DNA of 5,970 bases. Origin: Candidatus Enterousia avistercoris (GTDB taxonomy: Bacteria; Pseudomonadota; Alphaproteobacteria; Rs-D84). Position numbers and translations under genes: made by a program. The DNA lies in the NCBI GenBank assembly GCA_017694255.1, contig JADINC010000050.1, forward strand, positions 1 to 5,970, given 5' to 3'. Below are positions 1 through 5,747 of this stretch, one piece after another. Position 1 is the stretch's first letter. Every line of letters starts with the position of its first letter. The notes beneath the pieces were generated by a model. The model saw only the letters and a program-made list of their open reading frames with translations. It was not told where the DNA came from and did no database searches.

Positions 1-512
1 TCCATATATCCAACACGCGCCGCGCCAATTGGCCCCGCAAATGGCACACCCGACAGCGATAATGCCGCCGATGCCGCAATCATAGACAAAATATCCGGCT
101 GGTTCTTTTTATCATAAGAAAATACCTGGACAACAATTTGAACCTTGTTCTTAAATGTTTCTGGGAACAGCGGGCGAATTGGGCGGTCAATCAAACGCGC
201 AGTTAATGTTTCAGCGGTTGATGCCTTGCCTTCGCGGCGATCGCGCGAACCAGGAATACGACCCGCAGATGCAAACTTTTCCTGGTAATCAACGGTCAAA
301 GGAAAGAAATCTTGACCTTCGACGGCGGTCTTTTCTGCGCATACCGTGGCCAATACCATCGTTCCGCCCATTGTCGCCAATACAGCACCATTGGCCTGTT
401 TTGCCATGCGCCCTGTTTCCAGACGCAACGTTTCATCACCATATGGAATTTCAACTGCGACCGGGTTGTTTAAGTGTGTTTTTTCTTCTTTGTTAAATAA
501 TCCAAATAACAT
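1..512 (-). CDS. pnp: Polynucleotide phosphorylase (PNPase), N-terminal part; gene cut by left window edge
   Basis: PNPase is a phosphate-dependent 3'-to-5' exoribonuclease of the cytoplasm that takes part in mRNA turnover. The visible 170 codons cover the start of the first RNase PH-like domain: RLETGRMAKQANGAVLAT (residues 30-47), DFFPLTVDYQEKF (68-80), TARLIDRPIRPLFPE (104-118) and ASAALSLSGVPFAGPIGAARVGY (147-169). The catalytic second RNase PH domain and the KH and S1 domains lie outside the window. The ATG at 512-510 is preceded by GGAG at 523-520 with 7-base spacing, which fixes the start. About 20 residues (MLFGLFNKEEK and on) precede the point where homology begins, longer than usual. 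At residues 88-95 the family's GSFFRREG reads GSRDRREG, so the two phenylalanines of the RNA-binding FFRR loop are replaced. It follows rpsO as in many bacteria but seems to have its own promoter and a structured leader. Confidence 0.96.
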   Translation of the reverse strand, partial: MLFGLFNKEEKTHLNNPVAVEIPYGDETLRLETGRMAKQANGAVLATMGGTMVLATVCAEKTAVEGQDFFPLTVDYQEKFASAGRIPGSRDRREGKASTAETLTARLIDRPIRPLFPETFKNKVQIVVQVFSYDKKNQPDILSMIAASAALSLSGVPFAGPIGAARVGYM

Positions 513-552
513 TTATATTCTCCATTTTTTCGTTTTTAAATGCGAAGAAAAA

Positions 553-590
553 TCATTCGTTTTTGCATTCTGGAACAAATGCAAGAATGA
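553..590 (-). promoter_or_regulatory. Long hairpin in the pnp mRNA leader, possible RNase III/PNPase autocontrol element
   Basis: On the minus strand TCATTC (590-585) pairs with GAATGA (558-553), and TTGCATT (584-578) pairs with AATGCAA (569-563). The loop is 8 bases (577-570) and there is a four-base bulge (562-559) on one side. This gives 13 base pairs, ending about 40 bases before the pnp start. In E. coli a long hairpin in the pnp leader is cut by RNase III and then lets PNPase repress its own synthesis. The position and shape here fit such a role, but the sequence alone does not prove it. Confidence 0.55.
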
Positions 591-615
591 ATAATTTCGC
601 CTCCGCACTGGTGCA

Positions 616-644
616 ATTATAAAAGATATTTTGGCATATGCAAA
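616..644 (-). promoter_or_regulatory. Probable sigma70-type promoter of pnp
   Basis: On the minus strand a perfect -10 box TATAAT (621-616) lies 17 bases downstream of TTTGCA (644-639), which matches TTGACA at four of six positions; TTGCAT one base over is an alternative with 16-base spacing. Transcription would start near 609, giving a leader of about 97 bases that contains the hairpin at 553-590. It is located after the rpsO terminator-like hairpin, so pnp can be transcribed independently of truB-rpsO. Confidence 0.65.
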
Positions 645-709
645 CTTTTTCGTTATGCGCGTAATTTCAAAAAGTTGATTTTTAAATTGCCACATGATAG
701 AAAGCTTCT

Positions 710-730
710 GCATTGGCCGATTACCAATGC
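710..730 (-). repeat. Perfect inverted repeat (7-bp stem, 7-base loop) between rpsO and pnp
   Basis: GCATTGG and CCAATGC flank a seven-base loop. On the minus strand the hairpin is followed by AGAAGCTTTCT, not by a run of T, so it is not a typical intrinsic terminator. It lies upstream of the pnp promoter and so would be in the rpsO read-through transcript. Its role is unknown; an RNA-processing or mRNA-end-stabilising structure is possible. Confidence 0.45.
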
Positions 731-757
731 GGGGTCTCAAAACCTTGAAAGATAAAC

Positions 758-773
758 TCCAACAGTGGTTGGA
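758..773 (-). repeat. Short perfect inverted repeat (6-bp stem, 4-base loop) downstream of rpsO
   Basis: TCCAAC and GTTGGA enclose a four-base loop. It lies between the terminator-like hairpin at 798-813 and the hairpin at 710-730, making three stem-loops in about 100 bases. There is no T-run on either side. The function is unknown; it may be part of a folded 3' region of the rpsO mRNA. Confidence 0.35.
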
Positions 774-791
774 TGGTCCGTGAATATATTG

Positions 792-813
792 AATAAACGG
801 GGCATATGCCCCG
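792..813 (-). terminator. Probable rho-independent terminator or attenuator after rpsO
   Basis: A perfect 16-base palindrome (798-813) folds on the minus strand as CGGGGC-ATAT-GCCCCG. It begins five bases after the rpsO stop codon and is followed by TTTATT. The stem is strong but the T-tract is short and interrupted, so read-through into pnp is likely. In E. coli there is also a terminator between rpsO and pnp. Confidence 0.6.
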
Positions 814-818
814 CCCTG

Positions 819-1091
819 TTATTTACGCAGACCTAATTTCTTAATCAGTTCTTCGTATTCGCTGACACTGTTCTTTTTGATATATGCCAACAGTTTTTTA
901 CGGCGATTAACCATCAACAGCAAACCACGACGTGAATGTTTATCCTTGTGATTATTTTTCATGTGTTCGGTCAAATTGCGAATACGTTCCGTCAGAACCG
1001 CAACCTGGGCCGCCGCAGAACCACCATTATCAACATCTGTGGTTTTATATTCTGTAATTAATTCCTGCTTTCTGGTTTTTGTAATGGACAC
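819..1091 (-). CDS. rpsO: 30S ribosomal protein S15
   Basis: S15 binds the central domain of 16S rRNA early in 30S assembly. The 90-residue product matches the family over its length: MSITKTRKQELITEY, LTERIRNLTEHMK, HKDKHSRRGLLLMVNRRKKLLAYIKK and the C-terminal LIKKLGLRK. The start is the GTG at 1091-1089. It gives the usual MSIT N-terminus and has AAAGGA at 1105-1100 with 8-base spacing; a longer reading from 1145 would overlap truB and has no family support. Residues 21-29 read DNGGSAAAQ where nearly all S15 proteins have DTGSPEVQ or DTGSTEVQ, so one residue is added and the PEV segment is lost. This is in the loop that contacts 16S rRNA. The gene lies 16 bases after truB and almost certainly shares its transcript. 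Confidence 0.97.
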   Translation of the reverse strand: MSITKTRKQELITEYKTTDVDNGGSAAAQVAVLTERIRNLTEHMKNNHKDKHSRRGLLLMVNRRKKLLAYIKKNSVSEYEELIKKLGLRK

Positions 1092-1107
1092 TGTATTTTT
1101 CCTTTGG

Positions 1108-1986
1108 TTAAATTGTTCGTTTTGGGCGCAGTATGCCGGCGTCAATTATCCCAATGCCGATGAATTCATCACCAGAATAAACACGACACATGCCACCAGG
1201 CCCACTTGTCGCGATAAACCCGCCATTTCTGTATAATACGGCCGATTTACCGTCCAGATTCAGAACCGGAATGTCCCCCAGTCCAAAATCAACCGCACAC
1301 AAATATTTCGTTGGTGCCACGCCATTATTAACCAGATTTTCTAAAAAATCAAGTTGTACGGCGTTTTTTATTGTAAAACCAAGTGTTTCAGTGCGACGTA
1401 TCATATTTACCGTGGCATATGTATCGCACTTATACGCAATATCGCGCGCAATTGCGCGGACATATGTGCCACGGCCACAGCGTACACGAAATGTCCATTC
1501 ATTGCCATTTATATCAACCAATTCCAACGCATCTATGCGTATATGGCGCGGCGGAATATCAGTTTGCACCCCACGCCGTGCCAATTCGTACGCACGCCGG
1601 CCGTTAACGTGCACCGCACTGTACATGGGGGGCCGCTGGGCAATATTGCCGATTAACTGGGGCAATGTTGCCAAAACGTCTGTACGCGATGGAATTATGC
1701 CAGAACGCGCAATTTCTGTGCCGGTTATGTCCAATGTGTCGGTTTCAAATCCAAACTGTAATGAAAATAAATATTCTTTGGTACTGGGGCGTACATCTTC
1801 GATAAACGGTATCATTTTGGTCGCCGCGCCAATCGCAATTGGCAATACCCCGGATGCCATCGGGTCCAATGTACCAATATGTCCAAATGTTCGCGCACCA
1901 AACATATGCGCAATGCGCGCCCCTGCCGCGCGACTGGATATACCGGACGGTTTATCTAGTAAAATAAATCCAGATGTATTTGACAT
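1108..1986 (-). CDS. truB: tRNA pseudouridine(55) synthase TruB
   Basis: TruB isomerises U55 in the T-loop of tRNAs to pseudouridine and also helps tRNA folding. The 292-residue product has the full motif set: GFILLDKPSGISS (6-18), the catalytic motif GTLDPMASG with Asp41, the KEY tripeptide with Tyr72 that stacks in the active site, RPPMYSAVHVNGRRAYELAR (118-137), and the GRGTYVRAIARDIA motif (171-184). The C-terminal part from about residue 230 corresponds to the PUA-like tail. The ATG at 1986-1984 was chosen because homology begins within a few residues. A longer in-frame reading to 2115 would run through the divergent promoter region and into the neighbouring kinase gene. No Shine-Dalgarno sequence is visible before this ATG. 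It is the first visible gene of the truB-rpsO unit; rbfA and infB, often found upstream, are not here. Confidence 0.96.
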   Translation of the reverse strand: MSNTSGFILLDKPSGISSRAAGARIAHMFGARTFGHIGTLDPMASGVLPIAIGAATKMIPFIEDVRPSTKEYLFSLQFGFETDTLDITGTEIARSGIIPSRTDVLATLPQLIGNIAQRPPMYSAVHVNGRRAYELARRGVQTDIPPRHIRIDALELVDINGNEWTFRVRCGRGTYVRAIARDIAYKCDTYATVNMIRRTETLGFTIKNAVQLDFLENLVNNGVAPTKYLCAVDFGLGDIPVLNLDGKSAVLYRNGGFIATSGPGGMCRVYSGDEFIGIGIIDAGILRPKRTI

Positions 1987-1994
1987 TTTACAAC

Positions 1995-2024
1995 ATATTA
2001 AAATGAATTTTTTTCTTTTGTACA
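1995..2024 (-). promoter_or_regulatory. Candidate truB promoter
   Basis: On the minus strand TGTACA (2024-2019, four of six matches to TTGACA) and TAATAT (2000-1995, four of six matches to TATAAT) are 18 bases apart. Transcription would then start about 1 to 3 bases before the truB ATG, which would fit the missing ribosome binding site. Both boxes are weak. TATTAT at 2046-2041 is an alternative -10 without a good -35. The call is tentative. Confidence 0.3.
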
Positions 2025-2041
2025 GATTTTTTTCTTTTGTA
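2008..2041. repeat. Tandem direct repeat of a 15-mer in the truB/kinase divergent region
   Basis: TTTTTTTCTTTTGTA occurs twice without mismatch, at 2008-2022 and 2027-2041, with a 19-base period. The first copy reaches into the -35 region and the second runs into the TATAAT box of the plus-strand promoter. The arrangement could reflect a duplicated operator, a bent-DNA upstream element, or a simple local duplication. Confidence 0.7.
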
Positions 2042-2045
2042 TAAT
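2018..2045 (+). promoter_or_regulatory. Probable promoter of the P-loop kinase gene
   Basis: A perfect TATAAT (2040-2045) stands 16 bases after TTGTAC (2018-2023), which keeps the TTG of the -35 consensus. The expected start of transcription is near 2052, giving a leader of about 23 bases with GGGGG at 2065-2069 as ribosome binding site. The boxes overlap the direct repeat. Confidence 0.55.
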
Positions 2046-2074
2046 ACAGGTATAAATTCACATCGGGGGCGTAT

Positions 2075-2683
2075 ATGAAAAATTTAATAATTATCGGTAT
2101 TCCACGCGCAGGCAAAACAACACTGGCCCAGACAGTCGCACGGGAAATAGGCGCGGCGGGGCACGCTGTATCTGTGGTTTCAGCCGATGCGTTGGTGGGT
2201 GGTTTGACCCAGGTGTATAAAAGAAATTTATTCTATGCGGGATTTATTCGCCCGTTAAAACATGTTTTTCGCTTTTTGGATCGGCAATATACCGCGCGTC
2301 TGATTCGCGATTTACACATAATGGCCGGACGGTTTTTAAACGAACAGGCCGATGTATCAACCGTTATATACGAAGACGCATACCTAACAGTTGACCGCGC
2401 GATAAAATTATTTGATAAAAAGCGTTTTAAAATTGTGGCCATTGGATATCCAAACGCAAATCCAGATGAAAAAATGACTGATATTCGCCGCCATGATGGA
2501 AATACGCCCGCTAATCGCATGGATGATGCCGAATTGCGCAAATTTGTAGACGCCATGATGGACAACAGTCGGCGCCTGGCCCACGATGCAAAGAAATGCA
2601 AAATACCATTTATCGATACATCTGTTGACTATCGTGGCGCAATTGATGATTTTGCCAAAAATGTTATCAAATTTTTAAAATAA
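2075..2683 (+). CDS. Small P-loop NTPase, nucleotide/small-molecule kinase-like, substrate unknown
   Basis: The 202-residue product starts with a Walker A motif right at its N-terminus, GIPRAGKT (8-15, Lys14), as in adenylate-kinase-like and other small kinases. SVVSAD (33-38) ends the second strand with an acidic residue where such kinases often bind substrate. TVIYEDAYL (96-104) is a Walker-B-like strand. Residues 131-150 carry several arginines (Arg138, Arg139, Arg148) and may form a LID. IPFIDTS (177-183) is the last strand, as in many kinases of this fold. The GGGGG at 2065-2069 precedes the ATG by 5 bases. No signal peptide or membrane segment is visible, so it is probably cytosolic. 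It stands alone on the plus strand, divergent from truB, so context gives no substrate. It could instead be a regulatory ATPase; I cannot name the family. Confidence 0.85.
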   Translation: MKNLIIIGIPRAGKTTLAQTVAREIGAAGHAVSVVSADALVGGLTQVYKRNLFYAGFIRPLKHVFRFLDRQYTARLIRDLHIMAGRFLNEQADVSTVIYEDAYLTVDRAIKLFDKKRFKIVAIGYPNANPDEKMTDIRRHDGNTPANRMDDAELRKFVDAMMDNSRRLAHDAKKCKIPFIDTSVDYRGAIDDFAKNVIKFLK

Positions 2684-2692
2684 AAATATGTT

Positions 2693-3172
2693 TTAACGGG
2701 CGCGAATTTTATAACGCTGGCGCGAAACATGCGTTAAAAATCGAATAAATTCCGATCGGCTGTTTTCGCATATCGGCCACAGTTGGCGCAATTTACGCAA
2801 TTCTATGACGGCGTCTGCCATGCCACGATGAAATGGAATATATCTGTATTCACGTGAAACCATTCCACGACGCATATCTGAATCCACCGGGGATTCTATT
2901 AATATTCGTTTTCCATCATATTTTACATGACGCGCAACAATAAAGCGCGGCCCCCATTGAATATCCGACGATAACGAATACCCATCAATATCAAATTCAA
3001 TTTGCGAACCCAGTTGAAATTCTGCCGTGCCGGTTGGCAAACAGCTGGGGCGATGTGGCGCCATAAAGTCAAATTCTGATAAAAATTCTTTTAATTGTGC
3101 ACTGGTGTAAAAGTCCTGGAAATTCGGTTCATAGAATGGAGTTCTGAAAACTATTTTAGGTGTTATATCCAT
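2693..3172 (-). CDS. Uncharacterised 159-residue protein downstream of mutS
   Basis: I do not recognise this protein. It is soluble-looking, without signal peptide or membrane helix. It has an acidic and aromatic N-terminal part (residues 1-40, many Phe, Tyr and Glu), a middle that looks beta-rich (about 50-115: QIEFDIDGY, RFIVARHVKYDGKRILIESPVDSD), and a basic C-terminus (SRQRYKIRAR). The stretch DMRRGMVSREYRYIPF (99-114) is loosely like the arginine-rich start of a PilZ c-di-GMP domain, but the RRxxxR spacing and a DxSxxG motif are missing, so I do not assign it. The ATG at 3172 lies 12 bases after the mutS stop, with only a weak GGA as ribosome binding site. This spacing points to co-transcription and perhaps translational coupling. 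The 3' end faces the kinase gene with 9 bases between stops. The reading frame is credible because it fills the gap exactly. Confidence 0.8.
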   Translation of the reverse strand: MDITPKIVFRTPFYEPNFQDFYTSAQLKEFLSEFDFMAPHRPSCLPTGTAEFQLGSQIEFDIDGYSLSSDIQWGPRFIVARHVKYDGKRILIESPVDSDMRRGMVSREYRYIPFHRGMADAVIELRKLRQLWPICENSRSEFIRFLTHVSRQRYKIRAR

Positions 3173-3184
3173 GGTGTATCCATT

Positions 3185-5737
3185 TTATCCAAACAAGTTT
3201 AATTGCACACGTGATGCCGGTTCGGCAACGTGCGGGGGTGTTTTTTTATCTGAATCTGGGGGCAATGTGGTGGCGTGCGATTGGGGGTGCATCACTGTAT
3301 TATCAACCCGCGATTCCAGTGAATTTAAAACTTCTTCGGCGCGTGCAACCACAGATGCCGGCATGCCCGCCATTTTTGCAACCTGGATACCATAAGAGCG
3401 ATTCGCAACCCCAGAAATTATTTTATGCATAAATATTATTTCATTGTTATGTTCACGAACATCAATGGTCAAACATAAAACGTTATTTAGTTGCCCTGCC
3501 CCAGAACCCGCCAGTGCCGTCAATTCATGATAGTGGGTCGCAAACAGTGTTCGTGGTTGCATTTCGTTTAAATATTCCAATACAGCCTGGGCAATGGCCA
3601 TGCCGTCATATGTCGCGGTACCACGACCAATTTCATCAAATATTATAAATGAACGCCGCGTCGCACGACGCAATATATTGGCCGTTTCACTCATTTCCAC
3701 CATGAATGTCGATTGACCCGCCGCCAGATTATCTGATGCACCAACACGACTGAACAGTTGATCACACAGCCCAATTGTTGCACGTGTGGCCGGGACAAAT
3801 GACCCCATGTGCGCCAATACAACTAATAACGCGTTCTGGCGCAGATATGTCGATTTACCCGCCATGTTTGGGCCCGTTAATAATGCGATTGGCCGAACAT
3901 TTAAATTACAATCATTTTTTACAAAATTATCACCACGATTGCGCAAAACAAATTCTATAACCGGGTGTCGCCCACCAGTGATATCAAATGCATTATCATC
4001 TGTTATCACGGGACGTGTCCAAGAATACCTGGTCGCAACCACAGCCAATGAATACCACGCATCCAAATCCGCCAATACATCTGCCGCGGTTAACAAATCG
4101 TCTGATGCCGCACGCACATTGGCAATTAAACGTTCTATGATTTCAGATTCTATGGCCGCTGATTTTTCCGCCGCAGACCGAACATCGTTATCCAAATCAA
4201 TCAGGCGCGCGGTTGTAAAACGCATGTTGCCCGACATCGTCTGGCGATGAATAAACCCAGATTCTGGCGCCATCAGTGCATCTGCACGGGCGGATGGAAC
4301 CTCTATAAAATATCCCAATATATTATTATATTTTATCTTTAAATTATGAATGCCTGTTGCGGCGGCATATTCCGCCTGGAGTGTGGCAATCGTTTCCCGT
4401 GCCCCATGGGCCAATGAACGCATATTGTCCAACGCGGCATCAAACCCAGCACGAATAACATTACCATCACGAAAAAACGTTGGTAATTCATCGGCCAGCG
4501 CAGACTTTAATTCCAATGCCAGATTGTCATGCGTGCGAATTTCTGCAAAACGGGCCACAAAATCCGCATCTAGACGCGTGGCCATCATTTTGGCATTCGG
4601 CAATTCAATTAAAAAATCTGTAATATGACGCATATCACGTGGTGTCGCGCGCCCAGATAACAAACGCGACAAACTGCGTCCAACGTCCGGCACCGATGCC
4701 AGCATCGCCGACACCATCGCCATAACATCAGGATTTAAAACCATGTGCCCAATATGACCCTGGCGACGACGAATTTCATCTGCATCGGCCGATAATGTAC
4801 GCAAATACGAACGCAACTTGCGCGCCCCAGCCGCGGTCTTGGTATTATCCAGCACATCAATTAAACATGTCCCGCCATCGTTTATGGGCGAATCTATTTC
4901 CAGACTTTTCCATGTGGCCGAATCTATTAATAATTGATGCCCGGATTTATAAACGTATGGTGCACGAAATGTTATCGCGGCGTCGCGCTGGGTATTAAAT
5001 AAATATCCGGCCATTAATGCAATTGCACCACGACAGTTCGATTCATGCGAAACCACGCCGGTATCAATCGCACCACCAAATACGCGCGATACAATCGTAT
5101 CAATATCGCCACGATGATATAACTTTTCATATACCGGCGTTGTTTTATATGCGCCACGCAATTGCATAAATATCTCTTGTTCTGCAACAGATGCAGGATA
5201 AATAACTTCTGCCGGGTTAATACGCACCAAATCATCCAATATATCTGGGGTTTGACCAACAAAGAATTCACCCGTTGATATATCACAACCTGCAATATCA
5301 AACCGGCCGTCCGACAACGGCACAACCGCAACCAGAAAATTAGAATTTTTTGGCGTTAATAAATTTTCGTCGTTTAATGTTCCCGGGGTTAAAACACGGA
5401 CGATTTTCCTGTCTATGAATTTATGACCACGAGCCTTGGCCTGGGCCGGGGTTTCCATTTGCTCTACCAATGCGACACGATAACCTGCACGAACCAGGCG
5501 GCCAAAATAGTTATCGGCGGCATGCCACGGAATCCCACACATAGGAATATTTTCGCCATCACCATCGGTGCCACGCTGGGTTAATACCAGCCCCAATACA
5601 GCGCTGATTGTTTTGGCATCTTCAAAGAATGCTTCGAAAAAATCGCCCAATCTGAACATCAACAACGCATCTGGATTTTCAGCCTTCATATCCACATACT
5701 GTTGCATTACCGGGGTTAATTTATTTTTATCCGCCAC
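3185..5737 (-). CDS. mutS: DNA mismatch repair protein MutS
   Basis: MutS recognises mispaired or looped bases in new DNA and recruits MutL in an ATP-dependent way. The 850-residue protein is complete and close to the E. coli length of 853. Domain I has the mismatch-reading Phe-x-Glu motif, Phe33 and Glu35, in RLGDFFEAF. Connector, lever and clamp domains follow to about residue 590. The ATPase has Walker A GPNMAGKST (622-630, Lys628), the signature around SDNLAAGQSTF (668-678), Walker B FIIFDE with Asp701 and Glu702, and His735 in ATHYHEL. A helix-turn-helix dimerisation region follows (VANRSYGIQVAKMAGMP), then a loose proline-rich tail ending in QLNLFG, a beta-clamp binding motif. The start is GTG at 5737-5735, 10 bases after xseB, with a weak GGA. 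The ATG at codon 11 is possible but would lose residues usual in the family. It forms part of the xseB-mutS cluster. Confidence 0.97.
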   Translation of the reverse strand: MADKNKLTPVMQQYVDMKAENPDALLMFRLGDFFEAFFEDAKTISAVLGLVLTQRGTDGDGENIPMCGIPWHAADNYFGRLVRAGYRVALVEQMETPAQAKARGHKFIDRKIVRVLTPGTLNDENLLTPKNSNFLVAVVPLSDGRFDIAGCDISTGEFFVGQTPDILDDLVRINPAEVIYPASVAEQEIFMQLRGAYKTTPVYEKLYHRGDIDTIVSRVFGGAIDTGVVSHESNCRGAIALMAGYLFNTQRDAAITFRAPYVYKSGHQLLIDSATWKSLEIDSPINDGGTCLIDVLDNTKTAAGARKLRSYLRTLSADADEIRRRQGHIGHMVLNPDVMAMVSAMLASVPDVGRSLSRLLSGRATPRDMRHITDFLIELPNAKMMATRLDADFVARFAEIRTHDNLALELKSALADELPTFFRDGNVIRAGFDAALDNMRSLAHGARETIATLQAEYAAATGIHNLKIKYNNILGYFIEVPSARADALMAPESGFIHRQTMSGNMRFTTARLIDLDNDVRSAAEKSAAIESEIIERLIANVRAASDDLLTAADVLADLDAWYSLAVVATRYSWTRPVITDDNAFDITGGRHPVIEFVLRNRGDNFVKNDCNLNVRPIALLTGPNMAGKSTYLRQNALLVVLAHMGSFVPATRATIGLCDQLFSRVGASDNLAAGQSTFMVEMSETANILRRATRRSFIIFDEIGRGTATYDGMAIAQAVLEYLNEMQPRTLFATHYHELTALAGSGAGQLNNVLCLTIDVREHNNEIIFMHKIISGVANRSYGIQVAKMAGMPASVVARAEEVLNSLESRVDNTVMHPQSHATTLPPDSDKKTPPHVAEPASRVQLNLFG

Positions 5738-5747
5738 GATGAATCCA

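Larger units (their letters stand above)
513..818. other. rpsO-pnp intergenic region (306 bases, no convincing gene)
   Basis: This stretch separates the rpsO stop from the pnp start. Read on the minus strand it contains, in order, a GC-rich terminator-like hairpin, two perfect short hairpins, a promoter with a consensus -10 box, and a long imperfect hairpin in the pnp leader. The rpsO reading frame happens to stay free of stops from its own TAA to a TAA at 515-513 directly before the pnp ATG. I see no plausible start with a ribosome binding site there and no recognisable protein, so I do not call a gene. The layout resembles the E. coli rpsO-pnp spacer, a known site of transcription termination, promoter activity and RNase III processing; applying that here is inference. 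Confidence 0.7.

Noticed and set aside
155..594. Two plus-strand frames opposite the pnp start region
   Set aside because: They are antisense to conserved PNPase codons and run into its leader. There is no sign of a real protein.
513..740. 75-codon minus-strand frame before pnp, TTG start
   Set aside because: It has no ribosome binding site or recognised product, and it contains the pnp promoter and leader hairpin. It is kept only as a low-interest observation about the open frame.
710..773. Possible tRNA or other structured RNA gene in the rpsO-pnp spacer
   Set aside because: The two hairpins do not form a cloverleaf. No acceptor stem or TTCGA-type T-loop is present.
1092..1145. N-terminal extension of S15 from 1145
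   Set aside because: It overlaps truB and adds residues not found in S15. The GTG at 1091 has a good AAAGGA and gives the normal MSIT start.
1190..2044. Open frame of 284 codons on the plus strand opposite truB
   Set aside because: It is antisense to a clear truB gene with all catalytic motifs. The predicted peptide resembles no family, and its length comes from the composition of the truB codons.
1987..2115. N-terminal extension of TruB up to 2115
   Set aside because: It crosses the intergenic repeats and the start of the opposite gene. The extra 43 residues look like translated AT-rich spacer, and TruB homology begins after the ATG at 1986.
3786..4250. Open frame of 154 codons on the plus strand opposite the MutS ATPase and core region
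   Set aside because: It is antisense to highly conserved mutS sequence, with no ribosome binding site or recognisable protein.
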